From positions 1,364,001-1,428,000 of the forward strand of contig NZ_AP027732.1 in the NCBI RefSeq assembly GCF_030296615.1: a stretch of 64,000 bases of DNA. The letters run 5' to 3'. Shown here one piece after another: positions 6,942 to 16,546 of the stretch. This DNA comes from Frondihabitans sucicola. Its GTDB lineage: Bacteria > Actinomycetota > Actinomycetes > Actinomycetales > Microbacteriaceae. Positions within the stretch are counted from its first letter, which is position 1. Each line of letters begins with the position of its first letter. The notes below the pieces were generated by a model. That model searched no databases and had not been told where the DNA came from. It saw nothing but the letters and a program-made list of their open reading frames with translations. A program made the translations under genes and the position numbers.

Positions 6942-8401
6942 CTACTTCTTGGTACGGACGTTCTGCGTGTAGATGGCGCCGGTGCTGACGTCTTCCTCGA
7001 GGTTCTCCAGCGTGCGCCCCTGGGTTTCGGGGACAGCGCGCCAGACGAAGAACAGCGACAGCAGGTTGACGATGCCGAACGCGAAGAACGTGTTCGTGAT
7101 GCCGAGGCCGGCGATGAGGGTCGGGAAGTAGAGACCGAGGAACGCGTTGGCGATCCAGAGGCAGAACACCGAGACGCCGATGCCGAAGCCGCGCATCTTG
7201 AGGGGAAGATCTCGGACAGCGTCACCCAGACGGCGACGTTGAGGAAGGTCTGCATGGAGCCGACGAATGCCACGATCAGGACCAGGAGCACCCAGGGGCG
7301 AGCCGCGTTGCCGTCGGGCAGGACGACGGAGCCGAGCCCGATGAGGAGATGGCAGACGGCAACCAGCGCGAAGCCCAACAGGAAGGTACGGCGGCGCGAG
7401 AAGTGGTCCATGATTCGGAGAGCGATGATCGCTCCGATGACCGCGACGATGCCCGGGGCGACGTTGGCGATGAGGGCGGCGCTGGAGGAGAAGCCGGCCT
7501 CCTTGAGCACGGTCTGGCCGTAGTAGACGACCGCGTTGATGCCGGTGAGCTGCTGCGCGACGCCGAGTCCGATGCCGACGAGGATGATGCGCAGGAACCA
7601 CTTGTTCCGAAGGATCTCGCCGATCGGGAGAGACTTCCGGCGGGATTCCTCCGAGGTGATCGACTCGACTTCGGCGAGCTCCGCCGTGGCGCGCTCCTTC
7701 GTGCGGAGGGTCGAGAGCACGGTGAGGGCCTCGTCGTCGCGGCCCTTGCTGACGAGCCAGCGGGGCGACTCGGGCATGCGCAGCATGCCGATGAAGAGGG
7801 CGATCGCGGGCAGCGCCTCGATGGACAGCATGATGCGCCAGACACCGTTGCCCTCGCCCCACACGTTGCCGATGATGGCGTTGATGATGAAGGCCAGGAG
7901 CTGACCGCCGACGATCATGAACTCGTTGCGGCCGGCGAGTGAGCCGCGGATTTCGAAGGGAGCGAGTTCGGCGAGGAAGACCGGCACCACGGTCGACGCG
8001 GCACCGACGGCGAGGCCGAGGATGACACGCCCCAGGACCATGACGCCGAACGTCGGAGCCACGACGCAGATCATGGCGCCGATGAAGAACAGGACCGACA
8101 TGAGGATGATCGTCTTTCGTCGACCCCAGGCGTCGGAGAGTCGGCCACCGGTGATGGCGCCGATGGCCGCACCGAAGAGCAGCGAGCTCGTGACGACGCC
8201 CTCGGTGAGCGTTGTGAGCCCGAGGTCTTTCACCATCGGCGACAGGGCACCGTTGATGACGGCCGTGTCGTAACCGAAGAGAAGACCACCGAAGGTCGCG
8301 ACCAGGGCCACCTGGCCGAGACGCTTGCTGTGCGAGCCCTTGGTCAGAGGCGGCAGGGGGACCCTGGACCCGCTAGTAGTTGGGTCAACGGCAGTCGACA
8401 T
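6942..8401 (-). CDS. sugar porter family MFS transporter (apparent frameshift)
   Basis: A twelve-helix proton-linked or facilitative sugar transporter, about 486 residues once corrected. The N-terminal part shows GGLLFGYDTAVINGAL, the loop motif GRLSDAWGRRKTI, the PESPRWLVSKGR motif and QQLTGINAVVYY, all hallmarks of the sugar porter (XylE/GLUT) group. At about 7202-7205 (a run of four G) the frame is lost after LSEIFP and continues in another frame as KMRGFGIGVSVFCLW through PETQGRTLENLEED to the stop at 6942. One missing base restores the whole family sequence, so an assembly error is likelier than decay. AGGAG sits 5 bp before the ATG; a palindrome lies just upstream. Confidence 0.88.
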
Positions 8402-8412
8402 GGGAACTCCTT

Positions 8413-8430
8413 TGTTCTATCAATAAGACA
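8413..8430 (-). promoter_or_regulatory. candidate operator of the sugar porter gene
   Basis: An 18-bp imperfect dyad, TGTTCTAT-CA-ATAAGACA, sits 12 bp before the MFS start, between a -10-like TGATAATGT on the minus strand and the ribosome site. The symmetry TGTnnTAT/ATAnnACA suggests a repressor site. The cognate regulator is not obvious in this window. Confidence 0.45.
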
Positions 8431-8529
8431 GGAGGGACATTATCACGACCCTTTTGCCTTCGCCACATGTTCTGACAAATCGCCGGGCCGCACATCTCGA
8501 GTTCCGCGGGCGGGCGTAGTCTCGAAGGC

Positions 8530-9207
8530 ATGGATCTGCAGCTTCACGACCACGTCGCTCTCGTCGTCGGAGGGGCCGGATACATCGGCTCGGCCATCAC
8601 CGCTCGGCTCCGCGAGGAGGGCGCGACGGTCGTCGTGGCCTCCCGTCACGCGGAGGACGGCGTCGTGATGGACGCGCGCGATCCCGCGTCCGTTCGCGAA
8701 GGCGTCGCCCAGGTGATCGCCCTGCACGGTCGCATCGACGTCCTCGTCGTCACCGCCGCCCCCAGCGCGCGGACGCTCGACCCGGCGCGCAATTCCGACC
8801 CCGAGCAAGTGGCCGACGCGCTGGACGGCAAGGCGCTGGTCTTCCTCCGGGTCGCCAACGAGGTCGTTCCGCACATGCGCGAGGCGGGTTCCGGCCGGAT
8901 CGTCGCCGTCAGCGGGCAGAACGCCCTCATCACCGGGAGCATCGCCGGTTCCGTCCGCAACGCGGCGACGAACCTCATCGCGAAGAACCTCGCCGACGAA
9001 CTCGCCGGCAGCGGCGTCGCGGTCAACGTCGTGAACCCCGGCACAGTCACCGACGAGCCCGCGCTCGCCGTCGAGACGGGTCGTCCCGGCGAGTCGAGCC
9101 CGACTCAGATCGCCGACCTCACCGCATTCCTCGCCTCGCCGCTCTCCGCCGTGTCGGGGGAGTCGATCGCGGTCGGGCACCGAATCCGCGGAGTCACGTC
9201 GCTCTGA
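8530..9207 (+). CDS. SDR-like protein without the usual catalytic Tyr-Lys
   Basis: A 225-residue protein with a short-chain dehydrogenase fold: nucleotide loop VVGGAGYIGSAITARL near residue 15, a VLVVTAAPSA strand in the NNAG position, and a conserved-looking IVAVSGQNALITGS. Where YxxxK should occur the sequence is GSVRNAATNLIAKNLADEL, with no tyrosine at the expected place. It therefore belongs with atypical SDRs and may be redox-inactive or use other residues. ATG start. The motif GCAGGATC follows the stop by 8 bp. Confidence 0.75.
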   Translation: MDLQLHDHVALVVGGAGYIGSAITARLREEGATVVVASRHAEDGVVMDARDPASVREGVAQVIALHGRIDVLVVTAAPSARTLDPARNSDPEQVADALDGKALVFLRVANEVVPHMREAGSGRIVAVSGQNALITGSIAGSVRNAATNLIAKNLADELAGSGVAVNVVNPGTVTDEPALAVETGRPGESSPTQIADLTAFLASPLSAVSGESIAVGHRIRGVTSL

Positions 9208-9336
9208 GGGCGGCGCAGGATCACGGGGCCGTGACGGCCTCGGGCCGAGGTTCCACGGAGCGCGTGCCCCCCTTCGCCGACGGTGGCCCGGGCGCCTGTT
9301 CCCCGGTGGCACAGCCGAGAGGCGTTGACTTCTGGC

Positions 9337-9453
9337 ATGCCCACACCCATCGTCACGCCGAGCGGCTATTCGCACGTCCGCCTGACCGTCACCGATCCCG
9401 ACGACATCAACCTGGAGCTCGCCGCGCCTCGGCCGAGTAGGACGGACGCATGA
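9337..9453 (+). pseudogene. internally deleted VOC (glyoxalase/bleomycin-resistance) gene remnant
   Basis: A 38-codon frame begins MPTPIVTPSGYSHVRLTVTD and continues directly into PDDINLELAAP. The first part matches the start of VOC-superfamily proteins (GYSHVRLTVTD) and the second matches their C-terminal strand (DPDGINLELAAP). The roughly 100 residues that should lie between are missing, in frame. The stop overlaps the ATG of the HAD gene. The match to both ends is from family knowledge; loss by internal deletion is inferred. Confidence 0.6.
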
Positions 9454-10124
9454 AGAAGCCTCTCGCCGTCCTGTTCGACATCGACGAGACGCTCGTCCAC
9501 ACGGGTGGGGCCGGCGGTCGCAGTTGGACCGCGGCGTTCCAGGAGCTCTACGGCATCCCCGCCGACATCGGGCAGCACACCTCGAGCGGGGAGACGGACC
9601 CCGAGGTGGGCAGGGAGACCTTCAGGGGCGTCCTGGGGCGCGATCCCCGCCCCGACGAACTGTCGAGGCTCTACGCGCGCTACCTGTGGCACCTGTCCGA
9701 CATCATCCGGACCGCCGAGGGGTACCGGGTGGAGAAGGGCGTCGATGCCCTCCTCACGCGGCTCGCCGAGGAGAACGTGGTGATCGGCGTCATCTCCGGC
9801 GCCATGGAGGGCGCTGCCCGAGCCAAGATGGAGCCGGGCGACCTCGGGCGCTACTTCGTCTTCGGCGGATACGGCTCGGACTCGCCCGACCGTGACGAGG
9901 CGACGCGGGCTGCGATCCGGAAGGCCTCTCTTCTGGTCGGCCACGACCTGGCACCCGACGAGGTCGCGGTGGTGGGCGACACCCCGCACGACATCACCTC
10001 GGCCCACGCCGCCGGCGCCGCGGGCATCGGCGTCGCCACCGGGAAGTACTCGGCGGACGAGCTCCGGGAGGCGGGCGCCGACGCCGTCCTCACCGACCTC
10101 ACGGAGCCGTTCCCGGGTCTCTGA
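9450..10124 (+). CDS. HAD-superfamily hydrolase
   Basis: A 224-residue phosphatase-like protein of the haloacid dehalogenase superfamily. Motif I is FDIDETLVH (residues 9-17), with both aspartates present. A helical cap follows, then motif II in VIGVISGAM (about residue 112), a motif III lysine region (RAAIRKASLLVGHDL) and motif IV VVGDTPHDITSAHAAG. This resembles phosphoglycolate phosphatase-like members. The substrate is unknown. The start overlaps the VOC remnant stop. A strong terminator follows 5 bp after the stop. Confidence 0.88.
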   Translation: MKKPLAVLFDIDETLVHTGGAGGRSWTAAFQELYGIPADIGQHTSSGETDPEVGRETFRGVLGRDPRPDELSRLYARYLWHLSDIIRTAEGYRVEKGVDALLTRLAEENVVIGVISGAMEGAARAKMEPGDLGRYFVFGGYGSDSPDRDEATRAAIRKASLLVGHDLAPDEVAVVGDTPHDITSAHAAGAAGIGVATGKYSADELREAGADAVLTDLTEPFPGL

Positions 10125-10129
10125 CAGCG

Positions 10130-10167
10130 GAAACCCCCGCCCGGGCGTGAGCCTGAGCGGGGGTTTC
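10130..10167. terminator. bidirectional terminator between HAD and chvE genes
   Basis: GAAACCCCCGC (10130-10140) pairs with GCGGGGGTTTC (10157-10167). The two genes converge here, so the hairpin can end transcription from both sides. Confidence 0.85.
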
Positions 10168-10184
10168 GCGGTGGAGCAGAGGTG

Positions 10185-11291
10185 TTACTGACCGGCCTTG
10201 GCGAGAGCCTCGAGGGTCGGGTTGTTCGCGTACGACTTGACCGCGTTCTCCTTGGTGATCAGGATCGGGGTCAGCTCGATGGCCGGCACCGTCTTCACGC
10301 CGTTGTAGTTGTTCTTCTTGTCGATGACCGTCTTGGGCTTGTTGCCCTTCGACAGGTCGGTGACGAGGTCGACCGCGGCCTGAGCCTCGGTGTCGGTGTT
10401 CTTGTAGATGGTCGAGTACTGCGTGCCGTTCATGATGAGCGGGATCGACGCGGTCTCGGAGTCCTGACCGGTCACGACCGGGTTGGGCTTGCCGGCCGAC
10501 TTCGTGGCCTGCAGGATGGCGCGACCGAGGGTGTCGTTCGGGGAGAGGACACCGTCGAGCTTGGTGGAGCCCGAGTAGTGCGCCTGCAGCAGGTTGCTCA
10601 TACGCGTCTGAGCGTTCTGAGCGAGCCAGCCCTGGGTCGAGACCGTCTTGAACGTGGTCTGACCCGAGACGACCTTGAGGGTGCCGTCGTCGATCTTCGG
10701 CTGCAGGATGTTCATCGCACCGTTGAAGAACACGGGGGCGTTGGCGTCGTCGGGCGAACCGGCGAAGAGCTCGACGTTGTACGGGCCGGAACCCTTCAGC
10801 TTCTTGAGTCCGTCGAGCAGGGCCTGACCCTGCAGCTGACCGACCTTGTAGTTGTTGAAGGCGACGTAGTAGTCGACGTTCTTGGTGCCGGTGATGTTGC
10901 GGTCCCAGGCGATGACCGGGATGCCGGCGGCCTTGGCCTGCTTGACCTGCGTGCCGAGCTGCGAGCCGTCCTGGGCGGCGATGATGATCGCCTTGTCGCC
11001 CTTGGTGACCATGCCCGAGATCTGGTTCTGCTGGTCGGGGACCGTGTTCGAGGCGGCGGCGTACTGGACGTCGGCCTTGAAGCCGGCCTTCTTCAGCGAC
11101 GACTCGAATGCGGCCTTGGCCAGAACCCAGTTCTGCGAGGTCTTGGCGGGGAGCGCGACGCCGATGGTCGAGCCCTTGGGGATCTTCGCCGCGTCGTCGC
11201 TCGAGCCGCCACGCGAGGTGCCGGAGCAGGAGGTCAGCGTGACAACGGTGAGCGCCGCGACGGCAGCGCCGACGATGAGCTGTTTCTTCAT
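10185..11291 (-). CDS. chvE: sugar ABC transporter substrate-binding lipoprotein (ChvE type)
   Basis: A 368-residue periplasmic-binding-protein-like lipoprotein that would capture monosaccharides outside the membrane. A signal peptide (MKKQLIVGAAVAALTVVTL) ends in a lipobox LTSC. The mature part has the family pattern STIGVALPAKTSQNW, the AIIIAAQDGSQL strand, IPVIAWDRNI, and GVLSPNDTLGRAIL with VVTGQDSE, as in ChvE/MmsE-type multiple monosaccharide binding proteins. It is the last gene of the ATPase-permease-binding protein operon, 113 bp after the permease. It is unrelated to the binding protein at 55602, which is a maltose/trehalose type. Confidence 0.93.
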   Translation of the reverse strand: MKKQLIVGAAVAALTVVTLTSCSGTSRGGSSDDAAKIPKGSTIGVALPAKTSQNWVLAKAAFESSLKKAGFKADVQYAAASNTVPDQQNQISGMVTKGDKAIIIAAQDGSQLGTQVKQAKAAGIPVIAWDRNITGTKNVDYYVAFNNYKVGQLQGQALLDGLKKLKGSGPYNVELFAGSPDDANAPVFFNGAMNILQPKIDDGTLKVVSGQTTFKTVSTQGWLAQNAQTRMSNLLQAHYSGSTKLDGVLSPNDTLGRAILQATKSAGKPNPVVTGQDSETASIPLIMNGTQYSTIYKNTDTEAQAAVDLVTDLSKGNKPKTVIDKKNNYNGVKTVPAIELTPILITKENAVKSYANNPTLEALAKAGQ

Positions 11292-11404
11292 TGAAAGGCT
11301 TCTTTCATTTCTGGGGATGTGAGTGCTGGTGCACCCGGTGCTGTGGGATCGATGGTGCGTATCCCGGGTTTCTGCTGCTGCTGTGCCCGTTTCGGGGCGG
11401 GTGG

Positions 11405-12730
11405 TCAGGGCAGCAAAACTTGTGAGTCGGAGTCGATGGACTGGGGCTGAGCGCCCTCGCCCTTCAGACCGCCCGACGTGGGGCCTTCGTCGTCCTTGTT
11501 CTTGCGACCGAAGCCGCGAGTCAGGTAGCCGATGATCGACGGCCGGCCCTGCGTCTTGTTGTAGACGTCGAACGCGACGGCGATGAGGAGCACGAGGCCG
11601 CGGATGATCTGGACCAGGTTGGTGTCGATGCCCTTCAGCGAGAGGCCGTTGGCGAGGAACGCCAGGACGAGACCACCGATGATCGAGGCGATGACGGTAC
11701 CGACACCACCCGCGACCGCGGCTCCACCGACGAAGACGGCGGCGATGGCGTCGAGCTCCCAGCCCGTGCCGTCGGCAGGACCGGAGGATCCCGAGTAGCC
11801 GACGAAGACCATGCCGGCGACGGCGGCCAGGACCGACATGTTGAGCATGACGAGGAAGTTGACGCGCTTCGAGTTCACACCGGAGAGCACGGCGGCGTTC
11901 GAGTTGCCACCGACCGCGTAGAGGTGACGGCCGAAGGTGGTCGTGTTGGTGACGAAGCCGTAGATGATGACCAGGACGCCGAGGATGATCGCGACGATCG
12001 GGACCGAGGTGTTCGGGCGACCGGAGGCGAAGAGGAACGTGGCGTAGGCCGTGACGCCGCCGAGGACGACGATGCGGACGATGCTGGTCCACAGCGGAGC
12101 CGGCTGGGCACCCATCTTGACGCGGTTACGACGGCCGCGGAACTCGAAGACGATGATCGCGACGATCGAGACGATGCCGAGGATGAGCGTGCCGTTGCTG
12201 AATCCGGTGTCGGGGCCGAAGTCGTTGATGTAGCCGCCGCCGATGTTCTGGAAGCTCTGCGGGACGGGGACGGCGGTGGAGTTACCGACGATCTGGTTGG
12301 CGCCGCGGAAGATCAGCTGTCCGGCCAGGGTCACGATGAACGCGGGGACCCGGACGTAGGCGACCCAGAAGCCCTGCCAGGCGCCGACGAGCACGCCGAC
12401 GACGAGGCCGAGGATGATCGCGGCCCACCAGGACCAGTGCCAGACGGCCATCGCCTGGGCCACGATGATGCCGACGAACGCGGCGACCGAACCGACCGAG
12501 AGGTCGATGTGGCCGGCGACGATCACCATCACCATGCCGATCGCGAGGATCAGGATGTACGAGTACTGCTGGAAGACGTTGATGACGTTGGCGGGCTCGA
12601 GCGTGATGCCGCCGGTCCAGATCTGGAAGCCGATGATGATCACGATGAGCGCGATGATCATGCCGTACTGGCTGATCCCGCCACCCTTGTTGCCAAGGAT
12701 GCTGTCGAGATTCTTTTTGAAGTTCTTCAT
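11405..12730 (-). CDS. mmsB: multiple monosaccharide ABC transporter permease
   Basis: A 441-residue permease of the ribose/xylose (MmsB/GguB) group with about ten membrane helices. Diagnostic segments are [15 protein letters not shown] (the permease signature near residue 75), [15 protein letters not shown], and the late cluster [20 protein letters not shown]. The C-terminus is a charged tail. The start ATG overlaps the stop of the ATPase gene by 4 bp, so translation is coupled. It forms the membrane channel used by the ChvE-type binding protein. Confidence 0.94.
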   Translation of the reverse strand: MKNFKKNLDSILGNKGGGISQYGMIIALIVIIIGFQIWTGGITLEPANVINVFQQYSYILILAIGMVMVIVAGHIDLSVGSVAAFVGIIVAQAMAVWHWSWWAAIILGLVVGVLVGAWQGFWVAYVRVPAFIVTLAGQLIFRGANQIVGNSTAVPVPQSFQNIGGGYINDFGPDTGFSNGTLILGIVSIVAIIVFEFRGRRNRVKMGAQPAPLWTSIVRIVVLGGVTAYATFLFASGRPNTSVPIVAIILGVLVIIYGFVTNTTTFGRHLYAVGGNSNAAVLSGVNSKRVNFLVMLNMSVLAAVAGMVFVGYSGSSGPADGTGWELDAIAAVFVGGAAVAGGVGTVIASIIGGLVLAFLANGLSLKGIDTNLVQIIRGLVLLIAVAFDVYNKTQGRPSIIGYLTRGFGRKNKDDEGPTSGGLKGEGAQPQSIDSDSQVLLP

Positions 12731-14271
12731 CGAACCGAGGTCCTTTTCGAGGTCATGCTCACCATCAGCGACTCGGGGTCAGCCTCGGTTGCGGTCAATT
12801 CATTGGTGATGGAGCCTTCGAAGATCGTGTAGATGCGATCCGAGAGGCCGAGGAGCTCGGGGAGCTCGGAGGAGATGAGGACCACGGCTTTGCCCTGCGC
12901 GGCCAGGTCTTGGATGATGCCGTAGATCTCGAACTTGGCGCCCACGTCGATGCCGCGGGTCGGCTCGTCGAGGATGAGGAGGTCGGGGTCGGTGAACATC
13001 CACTTCGCCAGGACGACCTTCTGCTGGTTGCCGCCGGAGAGCTTGTTGACGCCCTCGTCGACGCTCGTCGCCTTGGTGCGAAGGCTGCGACGGAAGCGCT
13101 CGGAGACCTCGTACTCTTCGACCGCCGAGACCACGCCGTTGTGCGTGATCTTGGGCAGGCCGGCCGAGACGGTCGACCGCTTGATCGTGTCGAGGAGGTT
13201 GAGTCCCAGGGCCTTGCGGTCTTCCGAGACGTAGCCGATGCCGTTCTTGATGGCGTGGGCGACGGTGTCCGTGCGGATCTCGCGGCCCTCCTTGTAGACC
13301 TCGCCCGAGACGTAGGTGCCGTAGGAGTGGCCGAAGATGCTCATCGCGAGCTCGGTGCGACCGGCGCCCATGAGGCCGGCGAAGCCGACGATCTCGCCCT
13401 TGCGGACGTAGAAGTTCTCGTTCTTGCAGACGAGGCGCTCGGGGTCGAGGGGGTGGCGGACCGTCCAGTTGCGGACCTCGAAGAACTTCTCGCCGATGTT
13501 CGGCGTGCGGTCGGGGAAGCGGCTCTCGAGGGAGCGCCCCACCATGCCGCGGATGATGCGGTCTTCGTTGACGCCGTCGGCCTTGACGTCGAGGCTCTCG
13601 ATCGTCTTGCCGTCGCGGAGGATCGTGATGGTGTCGGCGACCTGCTCGATCTCGTTCAGCTTGTGGCTGATCATGATCGAGGTGATGCCCTTCGCCTTCA
13701 AACCGACGATGAGGTCGAGGAGGTGCTGCGACTCCTGCTCGTTGAGCGCGGCGGTGGGCTCGTCGAGGATGAGGAGCTTGACGTCTTTGTTGAGAGCCTT
13801 GGCGATCTCGACGAGCTGCTGCTTGCCGACACCCAGCGACTTGATCTTCATGTCGGGGTTCTCGGTGAGGCCCACGCGGGCCAGCAGGTCGTGCGCGCGT
13901 CGCTGGGCTTCGACCCAGTTGATGACACCGCGCTTGCCGGGCTCGTTGCCCAGGAAGATGTTCTCGGTGATCGAGAGCTCGGGGATCAGGGCGAGCTCCT
14001 GGTGGATGATCACGATGCCGGCGGCTTCGGACTGCCGGATGCCGGAGAACTGCGCGACCTCGGACTCGAAGACGATCTCGCCGGAGTAGGTCCCGAACGG
14101 GTAGACGCCCGAGAGGACCTTCATGAGTGTCGACTTGCCTGCACCGTTCTCGCCGCAGATCGCGTGGATCTCGCCGGCCTTCACGGTCAGGTTCACGTCG
14201 GAGAGGGCCTTCACACCGGGAAACTCTTTGGTGATCGAGCGCATCTCGAGGATGGTTGGGCCACCAGCCAT
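12727..14271 (-). CDS. mmsA: multiple monosaccharide ABC transporter ATPase (two-domain)
   Basis: A 514-residue fused double ATPase. I chose the ATG at 14271 ([19 protein letters not shown]); an earlier in-frame ATG at 14340 lacks family sequence. Domain 1 has Walker [13 protein letters not shown], signature LGVGKQQ and Walker [12 protein letters not shown]. Domain 2 has a degenerate Walker A ([11 protein letters not shown]), signature LSGGNQQK and [12 protein letters not shown]. That pattern is typical of MmsA/GguA, RbsA and XylG. It is the first gene of the operon, preceded by a good promoter overlapped by the ROK operator. Confidence 0.95.
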   Translation of the reverse strand: MAGGPTILEMRSITKEFPGVKALSDVNLTVKAGEIHAICGENGAGKSTLMKVLSGVYPFGTYSGEIVFESEVAQFSGIRQSEAAGIVIIHQELALIPELSITENIFLGNEPGKRGVINWVEAQRRAHDLLARVGLTENPDMKIKSLGVGKQQLVEIAKALNKDVKLLILDEPTAALNEQESQHLLDLIVGLKAKGITSIMISHKLNEIEQVADTITILRDGKTIESLDVKADGVNEDRIIRGMVGRSLESRFPDRTPNIGEKFFEVRNWTVRHPLDPERLVCKNENFYVRKGEIVGFAGLMGAGRTELAMSIFGHSYGTYVSGEVYKEGREIRTDTVAHAIKNGIGYVSEDRKALGLNLLDTIKRSTVSAGLPKITHNGVVSAVEEYEVSERFRRSLRTKATSVDEGVNKLSGGNQQKVVLAKWMFTDPDLLILDEPTRGIDVGAKFEIYGIIQDLAAQGKAVVLISSELPELLGLSDRIYTIFEGSITNELTATEADPESLMVSMTSKRTSVR

Positions 14272-14352
14272 TGTGCACCGCCATTTACTAAGACATCGTT
14301 GTCGGGTTGAGCTGTCTTGCTTGCCCCGCAGGCTGTTCATCAGCCCGGGATT

Positions 14353-14394
14353 ACATTAGGCCTGGTTGGGCCTGGCGTCAAAAGGTTAACGCAA
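14353..14394 (-). promoter_or_regulatory. mmsA promoter with ROK operator
   Basis: On the minus strand, -35 TTGACG (14376-14381), 17-bp spacer, -10 TAATGT (14353-14358). A 19-bp block, written on the plus strand as CGTCAAAAGGTTAACGCAA (14376-14394), covers the -35. The same block with one change lies over the -35 of the ROK gene itself. Confidence 0.8.
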
Positions 14395-14493
14395 CGAATT
14401 TGTAACGGCTTCAGGAGTCTCGGTCTCGAGAGCGCTCACATGACCCGGTCGGCCGGGACCCGTCGCGGAGCGTGAGCAGGATCACGACGGGGC

Positions 14494-15705
14494 TCAGATG
14501 ACCCGGACCGCGGCCTGATGGAACACCAGGGCTGCGGCGCCGAGGGCTTCGCCGCGATCGTCCAGGGTCGACGCCACCAGGGCCGTGGAATCGCGGACGA
14601 GTGGCAGCACGTGTCGGGCGAACGCTCGTCCGACGGGTTCGAGGATGATGTCGCCGAGGGAGGCGAGTGGGCCGCCCAGCACGATCACCTCGGGGCTCAG
14701 GATGCTGGCGAGATCGCCGACCACGCGGCCGATCAGGCGGGCGGCGTCCTCGATGACCCGAAGGGCGGCGACGTCGCCGGCGAGAACGGCCTTGACCAGG
14801 TCTTCCGTCGTCTTGATGGGCGTCACGGTGCTCAACCGGTCGAGCATGGCCGTCGTCGAGGCCTCCGCCTCGAGGCAGCCGCGATTGCCGCAGCGACAGG
14901 CTTGTCCGTCGGGGACGACCTGGACGTGGCCTACCTCGCCCGTGATCCCGGTCGCGCCGTTGAAGGGCTGGCCGTTCAGGATCAGCCCGGCTCCGATCCC
15001 GGAGCCCACCTTCAGGTAGACGAGGTTGGTGGCGCCGCCGTGCAGCCCCCAGATGGTCTCGGCGACGCTGCCCAGGTTGGCGTCGTTGTCGAGGACGACG
15101 GGGACGCCGAGGCGATCCTCGAGCTCCACGACGACATCGACGAAGGCCCACTCCGCCCAGACGGTGCCGATCACCGGCATCTGGTCGCGGCGGTCGATGG
15201 ATCCGGAGATCCCCACGCCCACGCCGCTCAGGGCCTCCCACGACGTCCCGGTCTGCTCGAGCAGTCGGGTCAGCATCTCCTTGGCGAGATCGAAGCCCTC
15301 GCGAGGGTCGTACTTCTGCGGAAGGACGATGTTCTCCTCCGCCGCGATCGTGTAGTCGGGGTAGACGAGGACGACGCGGAGGTGCCGTCGACCGAAGCCG
15401 ATCCCCGCGGCGACGGTGCCGTTGTGGGTCAGCAGTTGGACCGAGACGGCCCGCCGGCCCGAGCTCGTCGTGGGCGTCAGACTGACGAGGCCGTTCTTGG
15501 CCATGTAGCTGACGATGTTCGAGATCGTGGCGGTACTGAGGCCCGTTCGGCGCGCGAGATCGGCCTGCGTCGACGCGCCCACCTTGACGAGGGCTTCGAC
15601 GACGCGCTGCTGGTTGCGCTTGCGGAGAGACGTTTGCGACCCCGGGCTCGACCGAGCCGAGGGGTTTTGTCGTCGGCCCGCCATTGGGCCTTGGAGATTT
15701 GACAC
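14494..15705 (-). CDS. ROK-family transcriptional repressor of the sugar importer
   Basis: A 403-residue repressor from a GTG at 15705. The N-terminal helix-turn-helix (about residues 30-75) is VVEALVKVGASTQADLARRT and LSTATISNIVSYMAKNGLV. The ROK sugar-binding domain follows: VGVGISGSI, VVLDNDANLGS, GSGIGAGLILNG, GHVQVVPDG and the zinc motif CRCGNRGC. It lacks evidence of kinase activity and belongs with the NagC/XylR group. It sits directly upstream of mmsA-mmsB-chvE on the same strand. Shared operators over both promoters support repression of itself and the importer, with release by a sugar. Confidence 0.92.
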   Translation of the reverse strand: MSNLQGPMAGRRQNPSARSSPGSQTSLRKRNQQRVVEALVKVGASTQADLARRTGLSTATISNIVSYMAKNGLVSLTPTTSSGRRAVSVQLLTHNGTVAAGIGFGRRHLRVVLVYPDYTIAAEENIVLPQKYDPREGFDLAKEMLTRLLEQTGTSWEALSGVGVGISGSIDRRDQMPVIGTVWAEWAFVDVVVELEDRLGVPVVLDNDANLGSVAETIWGLHGGATNLVYLKVGSGIGAGLILNGQPFNGATGITGEVGHVQVVPDGQACRCGNRGCLEAEASTTAMLDRLSTVTPIKTTEDLVKAVLAGDVAALRVIEDAARLIGRVVGDLASILSPEVIVLGGPLASLGDIILEPVGRAFARHVLPLVRDSTALVASTLDDRGEALGAAALVFHQAAVRVI

Positions 15706-15711
15706 GCTCGA

Positions 15712-15753
15712 ATCATTGTCGCCCGAATGGGTGTCGTCAAGAGGTTAACGCAA
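15712..15753 (-). promoter_or_regulatory. ROK gene promoter with its operator
   Basis: On the minus strand, -35 TTGACG (15735-15740), 17-bp spacer, -10 AATGAT (15712-15717). The plus-strand block CGTCAAGAGGTTAACGCAA (15735-15753) differs at one position from the copy at 14376-14394 and sits at the same place relative to the -35. Confidence 0.8.
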
Positions 15754-15838
15754 ACCGTGATCCAAAAGTGAAGCTTGTGTTGGCGGGTCGGGACGCGCCC
15801 CTCGGCGCGGATCAGCCTGCCGACACAGGCACATGAGC

Positions 15839-15879
15839 AAGGGCCCGAACCGACGCGTGGTGCGTCGCTTCGGGCCCTT
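15839..15879. terminator. terminator downstream of phoU
   Basis: AAGGGCCCGAA (15839-15849) and TTCGGGCCCTT (15869-15879) form an 11-bp stem, 14 bp past the leftward phoU stop. The loop holds a smaller hairpin (GACGC/GCGTC). Confidence 0.85.
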
Positions 15880-15892
15880 CTGGCCAGCTGGA

Positions 15893-16546
15893 TCAGGCTT
15901 CGGCGCCCACCCAGTCACCCGTGGCGAGGTACTGCACCTTCTTGGCGATCGACACCGCGTGGTCGGCGAAACGCTCGTGGTACCGGCTCGCGAGAGTCGC
16001 GTCGACGGTGTCGGCCGGAGCGCCCTTCCAGGTCTCTCCGAGCACCTTGTCGAACACGCTGAGGTGCAGTTCGTCGATCCGGTCGTCGTCGTTGCGGATC
16101 TCTTCGGCGAGGCTGACGTCTTCGGTGGTGAGGAGCTGGGTCAGCTTTTTCGCGATGGCGACGTCGAGTTCGCCCAGCTCGGTGAAGGTGGGCCGCAGCG
16201 ACTTCGGGACGACTTTCTCGGGGAAGCGGTAGCGGGCCAGCTGGGCGATGTGCTCGGACATGTCGCCCATGCGCTCGAGCGAGGCGCTGATGCGGAGAGC
16301 GCTGACCACGATGCGCAGGTCGCGGGCGACCGGCTGCTGGCGGGCCAGGATGTCGATGGCCAGTTCGTCGAGACTCACCGAGAGCTGGTCGATCTTGTCG
16401 TCGTCGGCGATGACCTGCTCGGCCAGGTTGACGTTGGATTCGTGGAAGGCCTTGGTCGCGTTCTCGATCGAGGCAGCTACGAGCGTCGAGATCTCGACGA
16501 GCCGCTCCTGCACTTCCTGGAGCTCCAGCTGGAATACCTCGCGCAT
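15893..16546 (-). CDS. phoU: phosphate signalling protein PhoU
   Basis: A 217-residue all-helical protein with two PhoU repeats. It links the Pst phosphate importer to the sensor kinase in phosphate sensing. It opens MREVFQLELQEVQERLVEIS and carries the two metal-binding motifs of the family: DDDKIDQL near residue 48 with LERMGDMSEHIAQLARY, and NDDDRIDELH near residue 152 with the final ERFADHAVSIAKKVQYLATG. The length is normal. It is divergent from senX3, so both genes may respond to the same phosphate control. Confidence 0.96.
   Translation of the reverse strand: MREVFQLELQEVQERLVEISTLVAASIENATKAFHESNVNLAEQVIADDDKIDQLSVSLDELAIDILARQQPVARDLRIVVSALRISASLERMGDMSEHIAQLARYRFPEKVVPKSLRPTFTELGELDVAIAKKLTQLLTTEDVSLAEEIRNDDDRIDELHLSVFDKVLGETWKGAPADTVDATLASRYHERFADHAVSIAKKVQYLATGDWVGAEA

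Noticed and set aside
6350..6988. Plus-strand open frame over the small leftward genes
   Set aside because: Arg/Ser/Pro-rich shadow without a ribosome site; the minus strand carries the protein-like sequences and a terminator.
10182..14310. Long open frames on the plus strand opposite the sugar importer genes
   Set aside because: They are antisense shadows of clear ATPase, permease and binding-protein genes; composition is Asp/Val/Gly/Arg-biased and no motifs or ribosome sites occur.
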